DNA of 64,000 nt from Pseudomonadota bacterium (GTDB taxonomy: Bacteria > Pseudomonadota > Gammaproteobacteria > Burkholderiales > Burkholderiaceae_C): assembly GCA_020161065.1 (NCBI GenBank), contig JAIUPH010000026.1:164621-228620 (forward strand), written 5' to 3'. Shown here one piece after another: positions 37,791-47,700 of the stretch. Positions within the stretch are counted from its first letter, which is position 1, and each line of letters opens with the position of its first letter. The notes below the pieces were generated by a model. It was not told where the DNA came from, searched no databases, and saw nothing but the letters and a program-made list of their open reading frames with translations. A program made the position numbers and the translations under genes.

Positions 37791-37825
37791 CCGGGGTGAG
37801 GGCTCTTTCGCGCGACACTCCCACG

Positions 37826-39061
37826 ATGAACGAGCTGCAGCTTTGGCACCACGCCCGCCTGGCCACGCTGGCCGGCAGCGATTGGGGGCTGATCGACGAC
37901 GGCGTGGTCGTCACCGAGGGCGATCGCATCCGCTGGGTCGGGCCGGCGGCCGAGCGGCCGGCCGAACTGCGGCCGGCGCTAACGCACGATCTCGGCGGCC
38001 TGCTGCTCACGCCGGGGCTGGTCGACTGCCACACCCACCTGGTCTACGGCGGCCAACGCGCCGACGAGGCGGAGCTGCGGCTCAACGGCGCCAGCTACGA
38101 GCAGATCGCGCGCGCCGGCGGCGGCATCCGCTCCACCGTCGCGGCGACGCGCGCGGCCGACGAGGCGGCGCTGTTCGACGCCGCCGCCGCCCGCGCGCGC
38201 GCGCTCATCGCCCAGGGCGTGACGACGCTGGAGGTCAAGTCGGGCTACGGCCTGGCCGCCGAGGCCGAGGCGCGCTGCCTGCGCGTGGCGCGCCGGCTGG
38301 GTGCCGAGCTGCCGGTCACCGTGCTGACGAGTTATCTCGGCGCCCACGCGCTGCCGCCGGAGTTCGACGGCCGCACCGACGACTACATCGACGCCGTCTG
38401 CGCCTGGCTGCCGGCGCTGCAGGCGCAAGGCGTGGTCGACGCGGTCGACGCCTTCTGCGACACGATCGGCTTCACGCCGGCGCAGACGCGCCGCGTGTTC
38501 GAGGCCGCGCAACGCCTGGGCCTGCCGGTGAAGCTGCACGCCGAGCAGTTGTCCGACCAGGGCGGCGCGGCGCTGGCCGCCTCGTTCGGCGCGCTGTCGT
38601 GCGACCACCTGGAGCATTTGTCGGCCGACGGCATCGCCGCGATGCGCGCCGCCGGCAGCGTGGCGGTGCTGCTGCCCGGCGCCTTCTACATGCTGCGCGA
38701 GACCAGGCTGCCGCCCATCGACGCCTTGCGCGCCGCCGGCGTGCCGATGGCGGTGTCCACCGACCACAACCCCGGCACCTCGCCGGCGCTGTCGCTGCCG
38801 CTGATGGCGCACATGGCCTGCAGCTTCTTCCGCCTGACGCCGCTGGAGGCGGTGCAAGGCATCACCGCGCACGCCGCGCGCGCGCTGGGCCTGGCCGACC
38901 GCGGCCGCCTGGCCGCCGGCCAGCGCGCCGACTTCGCGCTGTGGCGCTTGAGCCACCCCAACGAGCTGTGCTACTGGTTCGGCGGCAACCCCTGCCGCGG
39001 CACGGTGGTGGGCGGTCGCGCGACGGCGGCTGCTGCGGCGACAGCGGCGACTTTGAGCTGA
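37826..39061 (+). CDS. hutI: imidazolonepropionase
   Basis: Third step of histidine degradation, opening imidazolonepropionate to N-formimino-glutamate. A 411-aa amidohydrolase with the metal-binding motif [10 protein letters not shown], a further metal ligand region [12 protein letters not shown] and the catalytic motif [10 protein letters not shown]. No other hut genes lie in the window, so it is either a detached hut gene or at the edge of a rearranged cluster. It lies just ahead of the Fur-controlled haem locus. Confidence 0.93.
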   Translation: MNELQLWHHARLATLAGSDWGLIDDGVVVTEGDRIRWVGPAAERPAELRPALTHDLGGLLLTPGLVDCHTHLVYGGQRADEAELRLNGASYEQIARAGGGIRSTVAATRAADEAALFDAAAARARALIAQGVTTLEVKSGYGLAAEAEARCLRVARRLGAELPVTVLTSYLGAHALPPEFDGRTDDYIDAVCAWLPALQAQGVVDAVDAFCDTIGFTPAQTRRVFEAAQRLGLPVKLHAEQLSDQGGAALAASFGALSCDHLEHLSADGIAAMRAAGSVAVLLPGAFYMLRETRLPPIDALRAAGVPMAVSTDHNPGTSPALSLPLMAHMACSFFRLTPLEAVQGITAHAARALGLADRGRLAAGQRADFALWRLSHPNELCYWFGGNPCRGTVVGGRATAAAAATAATLS

Positions 39062-39086
39062 ATCAGACCCTTCGTCGTCGCCGCAC

Positions 39087-39115
39087 TTGCTAATGCGAAT
39101 TGTTCGCATTAGAGT
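39087..39115 (+). promoter_or_regulatory. Fur-box-like operator and promoter of the haem locus
   Basis: CTAATGCGAA (39090-39099) and TTCGCATTAG (39103-39112) form a perfect 10-bp inverted repeat around TTG. The GCGAAnnnTTCGC core matches betaproteobacterial Fur boxes. A possible -35 TTGCTA (39087-39092) and -10 TAGAGT (39110-39115), 17 bp apart, are covered by the operator, so bound Fur would block transcription of hemP when iron is high. Confidence 0.7.
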
Positions 39116-39121
39116 CGGTGC

Positions 39122-39379
39122 ATGTCGATGGCCCTGCCCGCTTCCAACGCCGCCGCGCGCTCTGCCGCCGCCAGCGCGATCGCGCCAGAAGCGCCTGCCG
39201 CGCGGGTGCCATCGCCATCGCCATCCCCGCCGCCCCGCGAGACGGCCATCGCCGCCGGCTCGCCGCGCTGGCAGACCGAGCATCTGTTCGGCACGCGCAG
39301 CGAGGTGGAGATCGAGCACCGCGGGGCGATCTACCGCTTGCGCATCACCTCGCTCGGCAAGCTGATCCTCACCAAGTGA
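39122..39379 (+). CDS. hemP: haemin uptake protein HemP
   Basis: An 85-aa protein whose C-terminal 35 residues (LFGTRSEVEIEHRGAIYRLRITSLGKLILTK, cited by its ends LFG and LTK) are the conserved HemP domain. The N-terminal half is an Ala/Pro/Ser low-complexity extension, so a later start is possible. HemP (HmuP) is required for expression or uptake of haem in related bacteria. It directly follows the Fur operator and opens the locus. Confidence 0.88.
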   Translation: MSMALPASNAAARSAAASAIAPEAPAARVPSPSPSPPPRETAIAAGSPRWQTEHLFGTRSEVEIEHRGAIYRLRITSLGKLILTK

Positions 39380-39472
39380 GGCGGCGCCGCCTGCCGCCCC
39401 GTTCCCTCCCGCCGTCAATGCACCAGCCAGCGCCGCGCCAGCACGTGCCCGATCTTGCGAAAGGATCGTCCC

Positions 39473-40003
39473 GTGCCGCTTGTCTGCCTGTTGCCCGCCG
39501 TGGCCCTGCCGCGGCCCCTGCCGCCGTTCTGGCGATCGCCCACTGAAGCCCCGCCGGCGCGCCCGGCGGCCTTCGAACCCGGCGCGCAACGCGACCTGGA
39601 CTGGCCCTGCCTGCGCCAGCGCGACGCCGCCGAGGCCTTGCACGACCTGCTGTGGCGCGCCCTGCAGGCCGGCGTGGGCCTGCGCCTGGGCCTGCACGGC
39701 GGCGCGCGGTCGCTGCAGGTCGACTGCGAACTGCGCCGCCTGTGCGCCGACGGCGGCCGCCTGCGGCTGGAAGCGCCGGGCCTGCAATGGCAGATCGACG
39801 AGGCGGCGATCGCCGAACTGCGCTGCCTGCGCCTCAGCACCGCCGGCGGCGTGCGCCATCGCATCGAGGCGCTGGATGCCAGCGGCCAATGCCTGCTCGA
39901 CCTGCAGGCCCAGACGGCGCCCGGCCGCCGCGAGCCCTGCGCCTGGCGGCTGCTGGTCGACAGCGTCGGCCGCGACGCGATGGAGCCGGAGCGCCCCCAA
40001 TGA
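39473..40003 (+). CDS. HemS/ChuX-like haem-handling domain protein (tentative)
   Basis: A 176-aa protein from GTG 39473, which has AAAGGA upstream; TTG 39455 would add six residues. The segment RIEALDASGQCLLDL followed by PGRREPCAWR resembles the LELFDADG...KPGQPE..AWR region of HemS/ChuX haem-binding or haem-degrading proteins. The match is partial and made by eye. It overlaps the DUF3501 gene by 4 bp. A cytoplasmic haem carrier or degrading role is inferred from location. Confidence 0.5.
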   Translation: MPLVCLLPAVALPRPLPPFWRSPTEAPPARPAAFEPGAQRDLDWPCLRQRDAAEALHDLLWRALQAGVGLRLGLHGGARSLQVDCELRRLCADGGRLRLEAPGLQWQIDEAAIAELRCLRLSTAGGVRHRIEALDASGQCLLDLQAQTAPGRREPCAWRLLVDSVGRDAMEPERPQ

Positions 40004-40662
40004 CCGCCCGCTTCCTGCGCCGCCGCGCGCCGCTGGAGCAGATGCTGCACCTGCTGCAGGACGACATCGACCAGGGCCGCGTGCGCCAGCGCCTGCAGGC
40101 TTACCGCCGCATGCGCACCGTCGCGCTGGGCCCTTGCATGCGGCTGCAGTTCGAAGACCCGGTGACCGTGCAGCACCAGGCCTACGACAGCCTGCCGCCG
40201 CCGCTGCGCCGCGACGGCGCCGCGCTGGCGCGCGCGCTCGCCGAGCGCCGCCACCTGCTGCCCGAGGGCCTGGACTGGCGCGCCACGCTGCAGCTCGGCT
40301 TGCAGGACCTGCGCCGCGTGCCGCGCCCGGGGCTGCCGCCGGTCGACGCGCTGCAAGCCATCCACCTCGACGTGGCGCCCGGCACGCCGGCCGCGACGCG
40401 CGTGCGCGCCGAGCTGCGGCCCGGCGCCGGCGCGCACCCGCTGCTGCGCTTCGCCCTCACGCCGCGGCTGGCGCAGGCGCTGCTGGCCGGCGCCGGCGCT
40501 TCGCTGGGCTGCAACCACCCGGCCTACGCCTGGCGCCACCTGCTGCCGCCGGCCACGCTGAAGCTGCTGCGCCGCGACCTGCACGGCAGCCGCGCCAGCG
40601 CCGCCGACGGCTGGCAGCCCGCCGCCGAACCACTACCGCTGCCGCTGGGCCAGGCCGCCTGA
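40000..40662 (+). CDS. DUF3501-like protein
   Basis: A 220-aa soluble protein. The run TVALGPCMRLQFEDPVTVQHQ resembles the RRVALGPHMTLLFEDRLTMQYQ part of DUF3501, and later LDWRATLQL and LGCNHPAYAW match conserved spots of that family. Function is unknown; DUF3501 proteins are often found near iron or redox genes. Coupled by a 4-bp overlap to the preceding gene. Confidence 0.65.
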   Translation: MTARFLRRRAPLEQMLHLLQDDIDQGRVRQRLQAYRRMRTVALGPCMRLQFEDPVTVQHQAYDSLPPPLRRDGAALARALAERRHLLPEGLDWRATLQLGLQDLRRVPRPGLPPVDALQAIHLDVAPGTPAATRVRAELRPGAGAHPLLRFALTPRLAQALLAGAGASLGCNHPAYAWRHLLPPATLKLLRRDLHGSRASAADGWQPAAEPLPLPLGQAA

Positions 40663-40671
40663 CACCCGACG

Positions 40672-41916
40672 ATGCCGAACGCCATGCCGCCGCTCGAAGC
40701 CCGCCCCATCGTGCCCCTCCTCAGCACCCAGCCCACGCCCAACCCGTCGCTGCCGGGTTCGCGCCGGCGCCGGCTGTGGGAGCTGCCGGGCCATGCGCAT
40801 TGCCCGGTGGTCGGCGTCTGCCTGCCGCTGCCGGCGCTGCGCCGCCTGGTGGCCAAGGCCGGCGGACCCGCCCAGCGGCTGGACGACTACGAGCTGCACT
40901 GCACCGCCGTCAGCGAATGCAAGCGCCGCGGCCCGCTGACCGAGGCGCTGCAGCGCGAGCTGGACCGCCGCGGCCTGCTGGCGCTGCGCCGCGCCGCGCA
41001 GGCCAAGGACGAGCCGGCGCTGGCCGCGTGGTGGCGCGAGGCCTCCGCCGGCAAGGACCTGGGCAGCGCGCTGTGGGCGCTGCTGACGCACCCGTCGTGC
41101 ACGCCGGCGCTGGAAGACCGCGTGCTGGCCGAGGTGCACATGCTGCAGCACCAGGTGGGCATGGCCACGCGCGTGGAGCTGGCGCGCTTCGAGGCGCTGA
41201 TCGACGAGAACGCCGTACTGGCGCGCGAGCTGGCCGGCGCCCAGCAGCGCTGCCTGCGCCAGGCCGCCGACTTCGGCCGCCGCAGCCAGGCGCTGGAGGC
41301 GCAAGCGCTGCGCACCCGCGCCGACCTGATCACCCGCGGCACCGAGCTGGCCCAGGCGCGCGACGAACTGCAGGCGCTGCAGCAGGCCGACCCCGCGCTG
41401 GCCGACCGCCTGGCGCTGGCGCAGGAGAACGCGGCGCTCAAGCAGCGCCTGACGGAAGTGCAGCGCGCGCAGCAGGCGGCCGAGCAGCAAGCCGAACGCC
41501 AGCGCCGCCGCGCCGACGACGCGCAAGCGCTGCTCGCCTTGCGCCAGCAGGCCGCGGCCGCCGAGCCGCCGGCCGCCGCCGCAACGGCAGCCGGCCCCTG
41601 GCTGGCCGAACGCGCGGTGCTGTGCGTGGGCGGCCGCTCGGCCAGCGTGCCGGTCTACCGCCGGGTGGTGGAAAGCACCGGCGGCCGCTTCCTGCACCAC
41701 GACGGCGGCTCGGAAGACAGCCCGCACAAGCTGGACGCCACGCTCGCCGCCGCCGACCTGGTGATCTGCCAGACCGGCTGCGTCAGCCACGACGCCTACT
41801 GGCGCGTGAAGGACCACTGCAAGCGCACCGGCAAGCGCTGCGTCTTCGTCGAGGCGCCCAGCCGCGCCGCGCTGGAACGCGCGCTGGCCGCGGCGGCCAC
41901 CGAGGTGGACGCATGA
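40672..41916 (+). CDS. DUF2325 domain protein with coiled coil
   Basis: A 414-aa protein. Residues 20-150 form a helical N-terminal region, 165-300 a long Gln/Ala/Arg coiled coil, and about 315-414 the DUF2325 domain: VLCVGGRSASVPVYRRVVES, GRFLHHDGG, and LVICQTGCVSHDAYWRVKDHC. Two conserved cysteines (QTGC, KDHC) could bind metal or haem. It is found in haem loci of other Burkholderiales, but its role is unknown. Its stop overlaps the next start. Confidence 0.8.
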   Translation: MPNAMPPLEARPIVPLLSTQPTPNPSLPGSRRRRLWELPGHAHCPVVGVCLPLPALRRLVAKAGGPAQRLDDYELHCTAVSECKRRGPLTEALQRELDRRGLLALRRAAQAKDEPALAAWWREASAGKDLGSALWALLTHPSCTPALEDRVLAEVHMLQHQVGMATRVELARFEALIDENAVLARELAGAQQRCLRQAADFGRRSQALEAQALRTRADLITRGTELAQARDELQALQQADPALADRLALAQENAALKQRLTEVQRAQQAAEQQAERQRRRADDAQALLALRQQAAAAEPPAAAATAAGPWLAERAVLCVGGRSASVPVYRRVVESTGGRFLHHDGGSEDSPHKLDATLAAADLVICQTGCVSHDAYWRVKDHCKRTGKRCVFVEAPSRAALERALAAAATEVDA

Positions 41917-42317
41917 AACAACAGGTCCAGGACCTGCCGCGCGAGGTGTTCCTGCGCCAGCGCTGGGACCGCATCGGCCTCGGCGTGCGCCTGGCCTACA
42001 ACCCCTGGTACCCGGGCGTCATCCGCTGCTACCTGCAGGCCGGCGCGCTGCTGGTCCGCGCCGGCGTGCTGCCCGAGCTAACGGTGCAACAGCGCATGCT
42101 GCAAGTGCTGCTGCAGACCGCCGCCGACCCCGGCCTGCCCTGGGCCTGGCGCAGCGCCTGCCACGAACACATGGTGTTCCCGCTGGCCCGCCTGGCCACC
42201 CTGGCCCGCCTGGGCCTGGGCCCGGCACCCACGGCGTGGCAGCAGCGTGTCGACGCCTGCGCCCGCTTGCTCGACCGCTGCCGCCCCGGCGCCGGCGGTC
42301 CGCAGCGACCGTCCTGA
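41913..42317 (+). CDS. 134-aa protein of unknown function in the haem locus
   Basis: Soluble 134-aa protein starting MKQQVQDLPREVFLRQRW, with many Trp/Tyr and several Cys residues (RCYLQAG, SACHEHM, DACARLLDRC). It contains NPWYPG near residue 30. Its ATG overlaps the DUF2325 stop, so it belongs to the haem operon. No domain is recognised; cysteines and the CHEH pattern would allow metal or haem binding. Confidence 0.65.
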   Translation: MKQQVQDLPREVFLRQRWDRIGLGVRLAYNPWYPGVIRCYLQAGALLVRAGVLPELTVQQRMLQVLLQTAADPGLPWAWRSACHEHMVFPLARLATLARLGLGPAPTAWQQRVDACARLLDRCRPGAGGPQRPS

Positions 42318-42390
42318 TTTCCCGCCACCGCCAGCTTCGCCGCCAGCCGCCTCTCGACGACATCCCCACCCCCTTCCAGGAGACCCTGCC

Positions 42391-44730
42391 ATGGCGCGCG
42401 CTCGCCTTCTTCGTCATGCCTATCCTCGCCCGCCGGCGGCTGCCCCGGCGCTGACGCCGCTGGCCACGGCCGCGTTCGCCGCGTTCGCCGCGTGCACCGC
42501 GTGCGCCGCGTTGCTGGCCCCGGCCCCGGCCCGCGCCCAGGCGCAGGCCGCGGCCCAGCCGCCGACCGCACCGAAGCTCACCGTCTCGGCCACCCGCATC
42601 GAAAGCGCCGAGGACGCGGTGCCCGCCACCGTGACCAGCAAGACCGCGCAGGAGATCGAGCGCGCCGCCGCGCGCGACCTCAAGTCGCTGCTCGAAGACG
42701 AGCCCGGCGTCGCCGTGCGGCTGCAGCCGGCGCGCATGTCGGCGGTGTTCGGCGCGGTCGGCCGCGGCGGCAACGAGGGCATCAACATCCGCGGCCTGGA
42801 AGGCAACCAGGTGCTGCTGCAGACCGACGGCGTGCGCCTGCCGATGACCTATGCCAGCGGCCCCTACGTCGCCGGCCGCGGCGACTACATCGACGTCGAG
42901 GCCTACAAGCGCGTCGAGCTGCTGCGCGGCCCTTCGTCCACCTCGTACGGCAGCGACGGCCTCGCCGGCGCGGTGAGCTTCGTCACCAAGGACCCGGCCG
43001 ACCTGCTGCCGCTGGGCAAGGACTGGCAGGGCTCGCTCAAGCTCGGCTACTCGTCGGCCGACCAGGCCTGGCTGGCCGTGCCCTCGTTCGCCATCAAGAG
43101 CGGCGGCCTGCAGGCCATGCTGCTGGCCAGCGTGCGCCGCGGCCACGAGCTGGAGAACAAGGGCACCAACGAATCACTCGACTGGAACCGCACCGCGCCC
43201 AACCCGCAGGACCGGCGCTCCGACTACCTGCTGGGCAAGCTGATCCTCGACGTGGCGCCGGGCCACCAGCTCAAGGCCTCGCTGGAGCAGATCGACCGCG
43301 ACATCACCACCCGCCCGATCTACACCGTGGTCGGCATGCCCTTCGTCAACGCCAACATCATCGACGCCGACGCCAGCGAGCACGTCAACCGCCGCCTGGG
43401 CAAGCTGGAGTACCAGTACGCCGACAACCGCAACCCCTGGCTGCAGCGGCTCAACGCCTACGTCTTCGACCAGGCGGCGACCAACCGCCAGCTCGGCAGC
43501 GAGCGCTACCGCAGCCCGCCGGCCTCGTGGGCGCGGCGCGACCGCGACACGCTGTACGGCGAAGACAGCCAGGGCCTGGGCCTGCAGGCCGAAAGCAACT
43601 TCGGCGGCGCCGCCGTCGCGCACCGGCTGCTGTGGGGCGTGGACGCGTCCGACACCCGCGTCTACTCGCTGAAGAACGGCGCGCACTACACGGCCGCCGG
43701 CACGCTGATCACCGGCAGCCTGGGCTTCGTGCCCAACCAGAGCTTCCCCGATACCGACTACCGGCTGCTCGGCGCCTTCGTGCAGGACGAGATCAGCATC
43801 GGCCCGGTGACGATCACGCCGGCGCTGCGCTTCGACCGCTTCGAGCTCGACCCCGAGGTCGGCAACCCGCTCTACACCGTCAACAACAAGGTCACGCCGT
43901 CCAAGCTGTCGGGCGACGAACTGTCGCCGCGGCTGGGCCTGACGTGGACGCTGGCGCCGCAGCTGCAGCTGTTCGCGCAGTACGGCCACGGCTTTCGCGC
44001 GCCGACGCCCAGCCAGGTCAACGGCGGCGTCAGCAACACCACGGCCAACCCGCCGTATCGCTCGATCGGCAACCCCGACCTCAAGCCCGAGACCAGCGAC
44101 TCGGTGGAAGTCGGCGCGCGCGGCCGCTTCGGCCCGGTGAAGCTCGGCCTGGCGGTCTTCAAGTCGCGCTACCGCAACTTCATCGACGCCGACATCGACG
44201 TCACCGCCAGCACCACGGTGCCGCTGGACCCCGGCATGGCGGCCAACACGCGCACCTTCCAGTCGGTCAACCTGCGGCGCGCCGAGATCAGCGGCGTCGA
44301 GCTGTCGGCGAACTGGACGATCAGCCGCGAATGGTCGGCCGAGGCGCGCTACGCCCACGCGCGCGGCACCGCCATCAGCGACGGCACGCGCACGCCGATG
44401 GCCAGCATCGAGCCCGACAAGCTGCTGCTGAAAGGCATCTACGAACGCAAGGGGGTGTGGGGCGCCGAGCTGTCGCTGGTGGCGCAGCAACGCCAGAAGC
44501 GGCCCTATGCCGACGGCCTGTACCTGCCGGCCGGCTACGTCGTCGCCGACCTCTCGGCCTGGTGGGACATCAGCCGCCAGTGGCAGTTGCTGGCCGCCGT
44601 GCACAACCTCGGCGACCGCAAGGTCGTGCTGTGGAGCGACGTGCGCGGCCTGGCCGCCAACACCACGCTGGCCGATGCTTACTCGCAACCCGGGCGCAAC
44701 TTCAGCACCAGCCTGAAGTACGTGTTCTGA
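42391..44730 (+). CDS. TonB-dependent haem/haemoprotein outer-membrane receptor
   Basis: A 779-aa receptor. Signal peptide to about residue 50, TonB box region KLTVSATRIES, a plug with INIRGLEGNQVLLQTDGVRL, then a 22-strand barrel ending SLKYVF with terminal Phe. FRAPTPSQVNGG and IGNPDLKPE (about residues 535-570) are the FRAP and NPNL-type boxes of haem receptors. No His lies between these boxes, where HemR-type receptors keep one. CCAGGAGACC precedes ATG 42391. It is followed after 2 bp by the CobN-like gene. Confidence 0.9.
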   Translation: MARARLLRHAYPRPPAAAPALTPLATAAFAAFAACTACAALLAPAPARAQAQAAAQPPTAPKLTVSATRIESAEDAVPATVTSKTAQEIERAAARDLKSLLEDEPGVAVRLQPARMSAVFGAVGRGGNEGINIRGLEGNQVLLQTDGVRLPMTYASGPYVAGRGDYIDVEAYKRVELLRGPSSTSYGSDGLAGAVSFVTKDPADLLPLGKDWQGSLKLGYSSADQAWLAVPSFAIKSGGLQAMLLASVRRGHELENKGTNESLDWNRTAPNPQDRRSDYLLGKLILDVAPGHQLKASLEQIDRDITTRPIYTVVGMPFVNANIIDADASEHVNRRLGKLEYQYADNRNPWLQRLNAYVFDQAATNRQLGSERYRSPPASWARRDRDTLYGEDSQGLGLQAESNFGGAAVAHRLLWGVDASDTRVYSLKNGAHYTAAGTLITGSLGFVPNQSFPDTDYRLLGAFVQDEISIGPVTITPALRFDRFELDPEVGNPLYTVNNKVTPSKLSGDELSPRLGLTWTLAPQLQLFAQYGHGFRAPTPSQVNGGVSNTTANPPYRSIGNPDLKPETSDSVEVGARGRFGPVKLGLAVFKSRYRNFIDADIDVTASTTVPLDPGMAANTRTFQSVNLRRAEISGVELSANWTISREWSAEARYAHARGTAISDGTRTPMASIEPDKLLLKGIYERKGVWGAELSLVAQQRQKRPYADGLYLPAGYVVADLSAWWDISRQWQLLAAVHNLGDRKVVLWSDVRGLAANTTLADAYSQPGRNFSTSLKYVF

Positions 44731-44732
44731 GC

Positions 44733-47700
44733 ATGCGCGCCTTCTTGCTCGGCCTGCTGTGGTTCGTGACGATGGCGGCGCCGGCCGCGGCGCAAGCCGC
44801 CGGCCGCGTGCTGATCGTCACCGCCAGCCCGGTGGCGCCGGGCAAGTTCGTGACGCTGGCGCGCGAGGCCCAAGCGCAGGGCCTGAGCATCGAGGCACGC
44901 TACGCCGAGAAACTGGGCGCCGAGCCCGGCCCGGCGTTGTGGGACGGCGCCGACCTCGTGCTGATCGACGCGCCGCGCCAGCACATCGAAGACTACGTGC
45001 GCGCCAAGCTCGGCGCCGCGCTGCCGGCGCTGGCGGCCAAGCCCCACGTCTGGCTGCCGACCCAGGCGCCCAAGCCCGGCGGCGGGCTGGACGCCGCGTT
45101 CGCGCAGCGGCTGCACGCCTACTACGTCAACGGCGGCCGCGCCAACACGCGCGCGCTGCTGCAGTTGCTGGACGCGCAGATCCGCCGCCAGGACTGGCGC
45201 GGCCTGCCGCCGCCTCAAGTGTTTCCGCCGGCCGCGCTGTACCACCCGGCGCTGCCGTCCACCGTGGTCGCCACGGCCGCCGAATACCTGGCCTGGAAAG
45301 GCGTCGACCCCAGGCAGCCGCACCCGCCCATCGTCGGCATCGCCTTCCACCAGCAGACGGTGTCGGCCGAGCAGACCGGCCTGATCGACGCGCTGGTGCA
45401 GCGCATCGAGGCCGGCGGCGCGATCGCGATGCCTTTCTACAGCCCGGTGCTCGACCCCGACGCAATGCGCCGCCTGCTCAGCGTCGACGGCAAGCTCATC
45501 GCCGACGTGCTGATCAACACCCAGATCACGCTCAGCCCCGAGCTGCGGCGCAACGAGCTGCAGGCGATGGGCATCCCGGTCGTGCAGGCCATGGTCTACC
45601 GCCGCGGCGACGCCGACGCCTGGCGCGCCGACCCGCAGGGCGTGCCGCTGATGGACGTGCCCTTCTACCTGGCGCAGGCCGAGTACACCGGCATCAGCGA
45701 CATCCAGACCGCCGCCGCCACGCGCAAGAGCGACGAGCAGCTCGAAGCCATCGCGCCGCAGGCCGACGCGGTGGCCGCCAAGGCGCTGAACCTGGCGCGG
45801 TTGCGCCACCTGCCGGCGGCCGACAAGAAGCTGGCGATCTTCTTCTGGAACTACCCGGCCGGCGAGAAGAACCTCTCGGCCAGCTTCATGAACCTGCCGC
45901 GCAGCCTGAGCGGCACGCTGGCCGCGCTGCACGACGCCGGCTACCGCACCGAGCGCGTGGCCGAGACGCCGCTGACGCTGCAGCTCCAGCGCCTGCTGGC
46001 CCCTGGCTACCGAGCGCCGCAGGACCAGAGCGCCTTGCGCGAACTGCTGCGCGACGGCCTGGCGGCCAAGCTGCCGCTGGCCGCCTACCGCGCCTGGCTG
46101 ACCACGCTGCCGGCCGCGGTGCAGGCGGCGCTGCGCGACCGCTGGGGCGACCCGGCGCGGTCGAGCATGGTGCTCGACGACGCCTTCGTGATCCCGCGGC
46201 TGCAGCTCGGCAACGTCACGCTGCTGCCCCAGCCCGGCCGCGGCGAGCGCGGCGACGACCGCGAGAAGGCGCTGTACCACTCCACCAGCGCCGTGCCGCC
46301 GCACCACTACCTGGCCGCCTACCTGTGGGTGCGCCAGCCGTTCAAGGCCGACGCGCTGGTGCACTTCGGCACCCACGGCACGCAGGAATGGCTACCCGGC
46401 AAAGAGCGCGGATTGTCGGTGCATGATTGGCCGATGCTGGCCGTCGGCGACGTGCCGGTGCTCTACCCCTACATCGTCGACAACATCGGCGAGGCCACGC
46501 AGGCCAAGCGCCGCGGCCGCGCGGTGATCATCAGCCACCAGACCCCCGCCTTCGCGCCGGCCGGGCTGCACGACAAGCTCACGCGCATCCACGACCTGCT
46601 GCACCAGTGGCTGGCGCAGGACGCCGGCGGCGTGAAGGACCGGCTGCGCGCGCAGTTCCTCGACGGCGTGCGCGCCGAGCGCATCGACCGCGACCTGGGC
46701 TGGGCGGCCGAGCGCATCGAGCAGGACTTCCCGCGCTTCCTGAGCGAGGTGCACGACCACCTGCACGAGCTGGCGCACAGCGCGCAGCCGATGGGGCTGC
46801 ACAGCTTCGGCCAGGGCAGCGGCGAGCAGTGGCGCATCGCCACCGTGCTGATGATGCTGGGCAAGGATTTCTGGGAAGGCGTGGCCGACACCGCGGCCGG
46901 CGAGGAAGCCGACGAGATGCTGGTCGGCGACTACACGAAGCTCCCCGAGTCCAAGCCCTATCGAACCTTGGCCGCGCTGCTCAAGGACGGCACGCTGCCG
47001 CCCGGCCTGAAGCCCGAGCGCGCGGGGCAGGCGCGCGACTGGTACGACCAACTGGGCGCGCAAGGCGAGCTGCGCGGCCTGCTCGACGGGCTGGCCGGCC
47101 GCTACATCCCCACCAGCTACGGCGGCGACCCGATCAAGAACCCCGACGCGCTGCCCACCGGGCGCAACCTCTACGGCTTCGACCCCAGCCGCGTGCCGAC
47201 CAAGGCCGCATGGGAGGCCGGCCAGCAGGCGCTGCAAGCGCTGCTGGCGGCGCACCGCGCCAAGACCGGCAAGCTGCCGGCCAAGCTGGCCTTCACGCTG
47301 TGGTCGGTGGAGACCATGCGCCACTTCGGGCTGCTGGAAGCGCAGGCGCTGTGGGCGCTGGGCGTCGAGCCGGTGTGGGACGCCGGCGGCCGCGTCAGCG
47401 ACGTCAGGCTGGTGCCGCGCGACCGATTGGGCCGCCCGCGCGTCGACGTCGTGCTGTCGGCCACGGGCCTGTACCGCGACCACTTTCCCAACGTGATGAA
47501 GCAACTGGCCCGCGCGGCGCAGCTGGCATCCGAGGCCGACGAGGCCGACAACCCGGTGGCCGACAACGCGCGCCGCATCGGCGCGCAACTGCAGCGCCAG
47601 GGCGTGCCCGCGGCGGAGGCCCGGCGCGCCGGCGCGACGCGCATCTTCTCCTCTGAATCCGGGCGTTATGGCACCGGGCTGGACGACGCCGCGCTGGCCA

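Noticed and set aside
40672-41916. DUF2325 gene as a chromosome-partition or SMC-like protein because of its coiled coil
   Set aside because: No ATPase head; the C-terminal DUF2325 domain and haem-operon location explain it better.
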